Shown here: positions 7,810 to 13,515 of the stretch, in pieces | Layout of the letters: each line of letters starts with the position of its first letter | How positions within the stretch are numbered: position 1 is the stretch's first letter | Origin: MVRV01 sp964469905 | GTDB taxonomy: Bacteria > Desulfobacterota > Syntrophia > Syntrophales > Smithellaceae | Direction of reading: 5' to 3' | NCBI GenBank assembly: GCA_964469905.1 | Contig: CAYXZW010000063.1 | Span: forward strand, 1 to 15,061 | Length of the DNA: 15,061 nucleotides | Made by a program: the position numbers and the translations under genes | The notes under the pieces: generated by a model | Database searches by the model: none | Told to the model about the DNA's origin: nothing | Seen by the model: the letters and a program-made list of their open reading frames with translations, nothing else

Positions 7810-8459
7810 GCATTCGAGTGTTTTTAGTCGATGACCACGAGGTGATCCGAGAAGGTCTCAAAATACTTCTGGAAAGCCAAAAAGATATTAAGGTAATCGG
7901 ATATGCGGCCAACGGCCGCACCGCAGTTAAAAAAATCCAAACCCTTGGGCCGGATATTGTTATCATGGACATCGCGATGCCGGAGATGGATGGCATTGAA
8001 GCAGCGCGACAGGTTCTTGGCAGCTGCAAACACACAAAAGTAATCATTTTTTCCATGCATTCATCCAGAGAGTATGTCGAAAGAGCCTTGCATGCAGGTG
8101 TTGACGGTTATGTGGCTAAAGAATCCGTAGGAACTGAAATTATCCAGGCGGTGAGAAATGTCCAAGCCGGTAAAACATTTATCAGTCCGATGATCAGTGA
8201 GACGGTAGTGAATACTTATTTCCGGTCCGGCGGTGGGAAGCCGGATAAGGATCCTCTGGATCTTCTCAGTCAGAGAGAAAGGGAGATTCTCCTGCTGCTT
8301 GTTGAAGGTAAAAGAAGCGTGGAAATAGCCGGGATTCTGTATCTGTCTCCCAAAAGTGTTGATACCTACCGCAGTCGCCTGATGCAGAAACTTTCCATTC
8401 ATGATTTGCCCAGTCTGGTGAAATTCGCCATCAAACGAGGGTTAATTACCATTCCATAA
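7806..8459 (+). CDS. NarL/LuxR-type response regulator
   Basis: A 217-residue transcription regulator and the cognate partner of the preceding kinase. The receiver domain (1-120) has acidic residues Asp9/Asp10, phospho-acceptor Asp55 (IVIMD), switch Ser83 and Lys105 (VAKES), so it is fully equipped for phosphorylation. The C-terminal LuxR-type helix-turn-helix is at about 152-212 (LSQREREILLLLVEGK... KSVDTYRSRLMQKL). The ATG overlaps the kinase stop, indicating translational coupling. Target genes are unknown; palindromes a few dozen bases downstream, before the next receiver gene, are possible binding sites. Confidence 0.94.
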   Translation: MSIRVFLVDDHEVIREGLKILLESQKDIKVIGYAANGRTAVKKIQTLGPDIVIMDIAMPEMDGIEAARQVLGSCKHTKVIIFSMHSSREYVERALHAGVDGYVAKESVGTEIIQAVRNVQAGKTFISPMISETVVNTYFRSGGGKPDKDPLDLLSQREREILLLLVEGKRSVEIAGILYLSPKSVDTYRSRLMQKLSIHDLPSLVKFAIKRGLITIP

Positions 8460-8481
8460 TATCTGTCGGGTTACTCTTACA

Positions 8482-8496
8482 AATATTGTCAATATT
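8482..8496. repeat. 15-bp perfect palindrome
   Basis: AATATTGTCAATATT is a perfect 7-1-7 dyad in the gap between the NarL-type regulator and the stand-alone receiver. It includes TTGTCA, which resembles a -35 box. It has no following T run, so a terminator is unlikely; an operator is more plausible. Confidence 0.45.
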
Positions 8497-8502
8497 CCCC
8501 TA

Positions 8503-8515
8503 CATACATTGTATG
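8503..8515. repeat. 13-bp perfect palindrome
   Basis: CATACATTGTATG is a perfect 6-1-6 dyad whose centre is 20 bp from the centre of the palindrome at 8482-8496, close to two helical turns. An in-frame ATG of the next gene falls immediately inside it (8509), which argues that translation actually starts further on. Confidence 0.45.
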
Positions 8516-8577
8516 ACTTTCCTGACAGACAGTTTGCTTTTATCCTGTTAAAAACAAAACCCAAAAGGATGGTCAGT

Positions 8578-8949
8578 GTGAAAAGGGAAATTCTTATTGT
8601 TGAAGATCTCCTTTATCTTCAGAAATCTTTAATTGATTGGCTGATGCAAGTATATCCAGAATTTGAGATACTTGCTGCGGATAACGCAGAAGATGCCTTC
8701 GACACAGTTAAAGCTAATCTGCCATCTCTGATCATTATTGATTTGAATCTTCCACGAAGCGAAGGATTTGATGCTGTACGCCGGATAAAGGCCGTCCAGC
8801 CGGAAATACCCATCCTCATGATAATGGATGAGGATAGTGATATGCACAAGGATTTTGCTTTTTCGGCAGGCGCTGATGCCTGTCTGTCCAATAGCAAAAT
8901 GCAGATGGCGTTGTTGCCCGCAATAAACGAGCTGTTAAAAGACAGTTAA
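8578..8949 (+). CDS. Stand-alone receiver protein with degenerate switch
   Basis: A 123-residue CheY-like receiver without output domain when read from GTG 8578; that start has AAAGGA about 8 nt upstream and gives KREILIVED at the very N-terminus, as usual for receivers. An ATG at 8569 overlaps that ribosome site, and an ATG at 8509 would give 146 residues but has no ribosome site. Present: acidic pair Glu9/Asp10 and phospho-acceptor Asp55 (LIIIDLNLP). Unusual: the conserved Thr/Ser of beta-4 is Met83 (ILMIMD) and the conserved Lys of beta-5 appears replaced by Asn105 (CLSNSK). It may therefore work as a constitutive or atypical receiver. It follows the kinase/regulator pair in the same direction. 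Confidence 0.82.
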   Translation: MKREILIVEDLLYLQKSLIDWLMQVYPEFEILAADNAEDAFDTVKANLPSLIIIDLNLPRSEGFDAVRRIKAVQPEIPILMIMDEDSDMHKDFAFSAGADACLSNSKMQMALLPAINELLKDS

Positions 8950-9004
8950 AGATAGACCAGGAAAAAGCATGAGTTCAATCAACATATTATAAGGAGGAAA
9001 AGAG

Positions 9005-9358
9005 ATGATGAACAAGGAAATGTACGAAGATATGATAGGGCAGTGGCAAAAATTATTCAAGACACCGTTTGCCGTAGTAGGGAATGATAAACAAAGGGAA
9101 GCTTTTCTGAATTTTTATAAAGATGAACAGGATACTTTTCTGGAGTTTATGGCCGCCTGGCAGAATTATGTCAAGAATAACAAGCCCAATGGAAACAGCA
9201 CCGATATAGGAAAGTTCTGGCAGAATTATCTGGACTCGTCGCGCAATCTCGTGCACGTTCTGGATAGTTGCCGTCAGCATCAGCATGAGGTTCTTTTTAC
9301 TTTTTATGAAGCCCTGACGCCGCAAATTCCGCCGAAGGTTGCCGCAGCAAAAAAGTAA
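9005..9358 (+). CDS. Small helical protein, possibly phasin- or PhaE-like
   Basis: A 117-residue protein that is predicted helical and aromatic/Gln-rich, with a repeated Trp-Gln pattern: QWQKLF (13-18), AAWQNYV and KFWQNYLD. It ends with an Ala/Lys-rich tail (PPKVAAAKK). No catalytic motif, signal peptide or membrane segment is visible. AAGGAGG stands 7 nt before the first of two adjacent ATGs, so expression is probably strong. It opens a co-directional cluster that ends in a PhaC-like synthase. Small Trp-rich helical proteins with a basic, alanine-rich C-terminus recall phasins or the PhaE-type partners of PHA synthases, but I do not recognise the family with certainty; the role is inference from context. 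Confidence 0.75.
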   Translation: MMNKEMYEDMIGQWQKLFKTPFAVVGNDKQREAFLNFYKDEQDTFLEFMAAWQNYVKNNKPNGNSTDIGKFWQNYLDSSRNLVHVLDSCRQHQHEVLFTFYEALTPQIPPKVAAAKK

Positions 9359-9381
9359 CTAAACGTCAGTAAGTATCCTTC

Positions 9382-9393
9382 TTTTCCGGAAAA
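9382..9393. repeat. 12-bp perfect palindrome
   Basis: TTTTCCGGAAAA lies 24 bp after the stop of the small helical gene. It has no loop, so it is a poor hairpin terminator. The 202-base gap from 9359 to 9560 otherwise shows only a small hairpin at 9528-9543 and no convincing promoter. Confidence 0.3.
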
Positions 9394-9560
9394 AGCTGCG
9401 ACGCTGCTGACAGAAGATTTCCCACAGCCGCGCCGTGTCAGTACATGTGAATGTCGGGAAAGTCACCATAATTTATTGCTAATATTGGGGTGATGTGGGG
9501 ATTGCTTTGTGAAGGACACATTACAACCCACGGATAAGCGTGGAGAAATGGCGGTGTTTT

Positions 9561-10373
9561 ATGGAGAAGAAAATTGGCGAGGCGATTAGAAACGGTATTA
9601 AGGGAGTTTTTGGAGGCACCAAGGATGTAGCCGTAGGAATCGTCGATATTGTAAGTAGCACGACAGTAAAATTACTGGAGGGCGTAAAAGACATAGAAAC
9701 AGCTGTCGGCACTATTATTATCGGGGCAATCAAGGTGTCAGGAGAGATAGGTGCTGATCTGACAACAGTTACCAAAAATACGATCGTCGGTATACTCAAG
9801 GGAGTTCATGAGATAGGTTCTGTAACCATTGATGTTATTCGCAACGCTGCTCATGGGGCGGTAAAAGGAACCGCAGAGATCGGTGGTGACATTACGTCTG
9901 TAGCAAAGGCTACTATCGTGGGAGCTATAAGCGGCACGAGGGATATTGCGGTATCAGCAGAGGAAGCGGCCTCGGAAGCGGCGCGTGGTATCATTCGGGC
10001 GATATCGGAAGTGGGGGGAGATATGAGCCTGGTAACCAAAAGTGCCGTCAAAGGCGCTATCGGAGGTGTAGCTGAAGCCAGTAGCCAACTAACAACGGTA
10101 ATAAAGGATACCTCTAAAGGGTTGGTACTGGGGGCATCGGAAGTAGGGGGGGATGTCGTTTCCGTGGCCAAAAATGCCGTATTGGGTACAATCGAGGTGG
10201 CCGAAGAGATTGGATTATCGGCAGAAAAGGCTGCATCGGCAGCAGCAACCGGTGCCGTTGAAGCGGCCGAGATAATTGGTGGCGCAACGGGTTCGGCGGT
10301 TAGGAAGGCAGTTACGGGGACAATAAAGGGCATAAAAGTTATTGTAAAAGAACCGTTTATGAAGGTGAAGTAA
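9561..10373 (+). CDS. 22-residue tandem-repeat amphipathic helix protein
   Basis: A 270-residue protein made almost wholly of a 22-residue repeat. After a 12-residue lead, units lie at 13-34, 53-74 and then without any gap every 22 residues to 250, with a last partial unit 251-270; 35-52 is a shortened, divergent unit. Gly at unit position 3 is conserved in every full unit, followed by small/hydrophobic residues, an acidic residue near position 10, often EIGGD, and VxK near the end. Units 119-140 and 207-228 both carry SAExAAS, hinting at an 88-residue higher-order duplication. There is no Cys, no signal peptide and almost no aromatic residue. 22 = 2 x 11 is the period of lipid-surface-binding helices (apolipoproteins, synucleins) and some LEA proteins. 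Position before phaC suggests a granule-coat role (inference). A GTG at 9540 would add 7 residues; neither start has a strong ribosome site. Confidence 0.85.
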   Translation: MEKKIGEAIRNGIKGVFGGTKDVAVGIVDIVSSTTVKLLEGVKDIETAVGTIIIGAIKVSGEIGADLTTVTKNTIVGILKGVHEIGSVTIDVIRNAAHGAVKGTAEIGGDITSVAKATIVGAISGTRDIAVSAEEAASEAARGIIRAISEVGGDMSLVTKSAVKGAIGGVAEASSQLTTVIKDTSKGLVLGASEVGGDVVSVAKNAVLGTIEVAEEIGLSAEKAASAAATGAVEAAEIIGGATGSAVRKAVTGTIKGIKVIVKEPFMKVK

Positions 10374-10442
10374 TTTTTAGCCTGTATACAAACTCAAAGA
10401 AACTGCACAGCGGCAGCGCAGGAGAATGCCAGGAGAGTCATC

Positions 10443-10868
10443 ATGAGAGAAGAAGCCGAAAACAAATCATGGAATCCGGATCACAGGATGAACAAAAGCA
10501 GGCATGATAGGGATATTTCCATCACCAGGGACATAACCTGTCTGAATTGCGGCCGGAATGGTCTGATGGATATCCATAATGAGACCGATGGTGTCGCCGA
10601 GGGGCGTTTATTCCGTCATCTCGGCCATAATCCATTTAGCGGAGACCTGCATTACCAGTGTCCTGCCTGCGGGATTGTCCTTCTGGTTGATCCGCTGCTG
10701 GCCTTGGGAGAAACGCCAGTCAAAGGAAGACCACGGCAATTAACAAACAAAAAAAAAGCAAGGGAAAGAGGTGTCTGGTCAGGTTTAATCAGTATACTTC
10801 AGGCCATGGTCCTTACGGAAGATAGTGAAGAGTTTCAGTATGAGGCCCACCTTTTCGGTAAAAAATAA
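10443..10868 (+). CDS. Zinc-ribbon protein of unknown function
   Basis: A 141-residue protein with two CxxC knuckles, Cys33-Cys36 (CLNCGRNG) and Cys73-Cys76 (CPACG), 36 residues apart, which should bind one structural zinc as a zinc ribbon. Between them is a conserved-looking HLGHNPFSGDLHYQ stretch. A basic segment follows (KGRPRQLTNKKKARERG, about 94-110). There is no membrane segment. The ATG has AGGAG 7 nt upstream. It lies between the repeat protein and the PHA synthase gene in the same direction. The basic stretch could bind nucleic acid or an acidic partner; no function is assigned. Confidence 0.8.
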   Translation: MREEAENKSWNPDHRMNKSRHDRDISITRDITCLNCGRNGLMDIHNETDGVAEGRLFRHLGHNPFSGDLHYQCPACGIVLLVDPLLALGETPVKGRPRQLTNKKKARERGVWSGLISILQAMVLTEDSEEFQYEAHLFGKK

Positions 10869-10937
10869 GGCGAGAATCGGAATATAACTTACTCAGATTA
10901 ATGCTGCTTATAAAATAAATCCTGATGGCTTATAATT

Positions 10938-12692
10938 ATGGAGCAACAAAGAATTCATCCCGATGAATTATTGAATATCGCAGGCGTTATTCCCGGGGAT
11001 AATAAAGAAGCACCGTCTGTAGTGAGAAACTGGCAGAAAATGATGGCCGGGTGGTATATGAATAATGCTTTTCGCCATCAGGAAATCCTTGATTATCTCT
11101 GCCGTTACAGCCCGATTTTTACCCCCCTTTCCGTCGCTGCATCGTGGCAGAGGAATATGTTGCAAACTTTTGTGACGGAACCGATCAAAAAGAATGTCCA
11201 GTTGGCTGTCCGTCTGCGCCAGGAACCTGATATTTTCCGTGATTCAGACAATGATATATACAAAAACTATGCTTATTTGCTGCAGCATCTCTGTGAACAA
11301 GTCATAACGGATGATTGCTTCGATTGTGAGAAGGCCAGTCAACTATCCAATACATCACAAGGAAAACAGGTATTGAAATTTTTCTGCAACGAGTTTTCCC
11401 GGCTGGAAAAAGCTCATATTTCGACAGGTCTGACCAGGCTTCGGGCGATGAAGGATCTGTTGACCTGTCTTCTGGTGGTTATTACAGAGACGCCCCTGAA
11501 AGATGCCCCGCTGCCTTTTATGAGGAAAAATCAAGACGGGTCGGACATGTTAACGCTGGAGGAATATCTTGCCGAAAATCGGCAACGTTTGGAAAATTTG
11601 TACCGCGCTGAGGCTTTCGATGTCAATTATTATGCCCAGAAGGAAACGCGCGGCAGGCTGGGCTGTTCCCAGTATGAGATCGTCAAAGACTCACAAATTC
11701 ATTCGGCAAGCTTGCGGTACTACCCGGTGCCCGCCGGTGTAAAACCTTTTGACCACATTCTCTATCTTTCTACGCCCCTCATCAATAAGCCGGAGATACT
11801 TGATCTTGCTCCCGGCAAATCTGTTGTTGAAGGACTCCTCCGGGAAGGCTATCGCATCTATATGGTCGATTACGGTCATCCGACAAAAGAAGACGGTCAG
11901 CTTGGACTGGACTTCTTTGCCAAGACTATTCACGATCACTGCCTTGACCTCATCACTCGTCTGCATCCGGGCAGCCCGGTGAGTGCTGTCTGCTATTGCA
12001 TGGGCGGTTCACTGTTGCTTCCATATCTGGCCCGCCGGGCTGAAGAAAGACTAAGTACGGGTCTCCTCATGGATGTCCAAAAGGTCTGCCTGATGGCGGT
12101 CCCTGTTAAATTTGACGACAGCGAAAGCGGCCAGGGGCCGATGCGGGCCTACATCCGGAAAAATTATGATGCCTATGTAATGGAGCAGCTCTTTGGTTCC
12201 GTCAATATTCCCGCCCAGGTCATCGATCAAGGCATAATGGAGATTCAGCCCGGCGTTCAGTACAGCGTACTAATGGGTTTCTATGAAAGGGCGAGTCAAG
12301 CAGATGCCATGAAAGACGCGGCGCCATTTCTTTTCTGGTTGACTCATGGGACGCGTTTTCCCGCCCGTTCTCATTATGAATGGCTCAGTAAATTTTTCCT
12401 GGGCAATGAGATGATGAAGGGCGAATTTTGTCTGCCATCGCTTAATCCCGATTTAGACGGAAAACCGGTGAAAATGAATGTGCTACAAAAGGCCGGAGTC
12501 GCCATCTTTGATTACCGGGGCACCCGAGATCCCATTGCCCCTCCCGGTTCGTGCGTGGCCAGCGAAATCTGGGGCAAAGTAGGTGCAGGAAATCAAACCA
12601 TCGAGAAAGATATCGGTCATATTTTTGTTGTCAGCAAAAAATTGCTAACAGAATTCCTGGGCGCAATCAACGATTTTCTCCGGCAACCATGA
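10938..12692 (+). CDS. phaC: Polyhydroxyalkanoate synthase-like protein (PhaC)
   Basis: A 584-residue alpha/beta-hydrolase-fold enzyme related to PHA synthases, which polymerise hydroxyacyl-CoA into storage polyester on cytoplasmic granules. The N-terminal helical region (about 1-240) precedes the catalytic domain. The nucleophile is Cys354 in VCYCMGGSLL, the synthase version of the lipase box (usually G-x-C-x-G-G; here the first Gly is Cys352). The catalytic Asp531 (GTRDPIAPP) and His561 (IGHIFVV) stand 30 apart, as in known synthases. Other family-like segments are STPLINKPEILDL and GYRIYMVDYGHP. Length is closest to class I. No Shine-Dalgarno sequence is visible before the ATG; a TATAAT ends only 1 base before it. 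Whether it makes polymer or acts as a related acyl-transferase cannot be decided from sequence alone. Confidence 0.88.
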   Translation: MEQQRIHPDELLNIAGVIPGDNKEAPSVVRNWQKMMAGWYMNNAFRHQEILDYLCRYSPIFTPLSVAASWQRNMLQTFVTEPIKKNVQLAVRLRQEPDIFRDSDNDIYKNYAYLLQHLCEQVITDDCFDCEKASQLSNTSQGKQVLKFFCNEFSRLEKAHISTGLTRLRAMKDLLTCLLVVITETPLKDAPLPFMRKNQDGSDMLTLEEYLAENRQRLENLYRAEAFDVNYYAQKETRGRLGCSQYEIVKDSQIHSASLRYYPVPAGVKPFDHILYLSTPLINKPEILDLAPGKSVVEGLLREGYRIYMVDYGHPTKEDGQLGLDFFAKTIHDHCLDLITRLHPGSPVSAVCYCMGGSLLLPYLARRAEERLSTGLLMDVQKVCLMAVPVKFDDSESGQGPMRAYIRKNYDAYVMEQLFGSVNIPAQVIDQGIMEIQPGVQYSVLMGFYERASQADAMKDAAPFLFWLTHGTRFPARSHYEWLSKFFLGNEMMKGEFCLPSLNPDLDGKPVKMNVLQKAGVAIFDYRGTRDPIAPPGSCVASEIWGKVGAGNQTIEKDIGHIFVVSKKLLTEFLGAINDFLRQP

Positions 12693-12770
12693 CCGCCCGA
12701 GGCGACGCTTACACCGCTTGCGCAAGTCTGCTGACAATTTTCCCCCAGATGGCTATCACCTGAATATCCC

Positions 12771-12804
12771 TTGACAAAATGCTTGTATTTTTTTACGCTA
12801 TAAT
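12771..12804 (+). promoter_or_regulatory. Promoter region of the receiver gene with odd spacing
   Basis: A perfect TTGACA (12771-12776) and a perfect TATAAT (12799-12804) precede the receiver gene, but they are 22 nt apart instead of about 17. Either only the -10 is used, or TTGACA pairs with a poorer -10 (TACGCT at 12794-12799, 17-nt spacing). The 137-base gap holds no clear terminator for phaC; the short palindrome CTTGCGCAAG is not followed by T residues. Confidence 0.4.
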
Positions 12805-12829
12805 CGTCTTGCGGGTCAGGAGGTGAAAA

Positions 12830-13285
12830 ATGACTGATACTCTCGATGTGATAGTTCTCGATGACGATGCGAATGTATGTGACCACGTTACTAATGTCAT
12901 TAGAGATTTCTACGTTTGGGGTCAGGTCTATTCTTTTACCGATGTCGATAAAGCGATCAGATATTGCCTGGGCAGGGAGGTGGGCGCAGCCATCTTTGTT
13001 GTTGACGTTTATTTGTCCGGAAAGAATGCTTTTTCTTTTCTGGATGCCATCGCCGATAAATACCCTATGGCCTTTGAAGATTGTATAATCATTACAGGAT
13101 GGGCCAGTGAAGACATTGTGAATGCTTGCATTGCCTCCGACATCAACTATCTGCTGGAGAAACCCATCCGATCCTATGCCCTGCAGCTGGCCGTGCGGGC
13201 AATCGGTGCAAAATATATGCGCTTTGCAAAAAAGCTTCATATGAATCCCGATTTGATGAAAAGCATCGCCAAATTTTCCACCTGA
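12830..13285 (+). CDS. Stand-alone response regulator receiver protein
   Basis: A 151-residue receiver protein with all conserved residues: acidic Asp11-Asp13 (VLDDD), phospho-acceptor Asp59 (FVVDVYLSG), switch Thr89 (IIITGW) and Lys111-Pro112 (LLEKP). After the receiver (about 1-125) there is only a short helical tail (KYMRFAKKLHMNPDLMKS), with no DNA-binding or enzymatic output. It probably acts by protein-protein contact, as a phosphate shuttle or as the target of a hybrid kinase. The ATG has a near-perfect AGGAGGTG 5 nt upstream, indicating strong translation. It lies between phaC and a membrane PAS sensor, which is its likeliest partner by position. Confidence 0.9.
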   Translation: MTDTLDVIVLDDDANVCDHVTNVIRDFYVWGQVYSFTDVDKAIRYCLGREVGAAIFVVDVYLSGKNAFSFLDAIADKYPMAFEDCIIITGWASEDIVNACIASDINYLLEKPIRSYALQLAVRAIGAKYMRFAKKLHMNPDLMKSIAKFST

Positions 13286-13515
13286 AAAGTTCGTATCAAC
13301 CGGCTGAACCTTCATCTTAAATAAGAGCCAACGCCACAACCATCACTTTGAATTCTTGTTTCTTATTACTGTCACTTTATGCTACATTACAACTGAAAAC
13401 GGAGAAGAAAACCTTTAACCAGCAGCAATGTATAGAAACGGAATGCTCGACTCAGTTAATAAAGGTGATAACCGTATCTTAAAAATCATGCCCCGGCAAA
13501 ACAGGGAAATGAATC

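Noticed and set aside
8509..8577. Upstream extension of the degenerate receiver from ATG 8509
   Set aside because: No ribosome site precedes it, it begins inside a palindrome, and the extra residues precede the normal receiver N-terminus.
9382..9393. TTTTCCGGAAAA as a terminator of the small helical gene
   Set aside because: A self-complementary 12-mer has no loop and is followed by GC-rich, not T-rich, sequence.
9851..10333. A 160-codon minus-strand open frame opposite the repeat protein
   Set aside because: It is the antisense image of the 22-residue repeat (regular Pro/Ala/Ser composition is the complement of Gly/Ala/Val codons), with no ribosome site or context.
10426..10446. A six-codon leader frame (MPGESS) ending at the zinc-ribbon start
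   Set aside because: Its AGGAG lies only 1 nt from the ATG, too close for efficient initiation; the overlap is probably chance.
12717..12726. CTTGCGCAAG palindrome as terminator after phaC
   Set aside because: It is short, has no loop and no T run follows.
12617..13339. A 240-codon minus-strand open frame across the receiver gene and the end of phaC
   Set aside because: It lies antisense to two genes with clear family motifs, its translation has no recognisable domain, and the opposite strand has a near-perfect ribosome binding site.
13356..13383. TTGTTT and TATGCT as promoter of the membrane PAS sensor
   Set aside because: Only three of six and four of six consensus positions match and the start codon is over 130 bp away; this is too weak to list.
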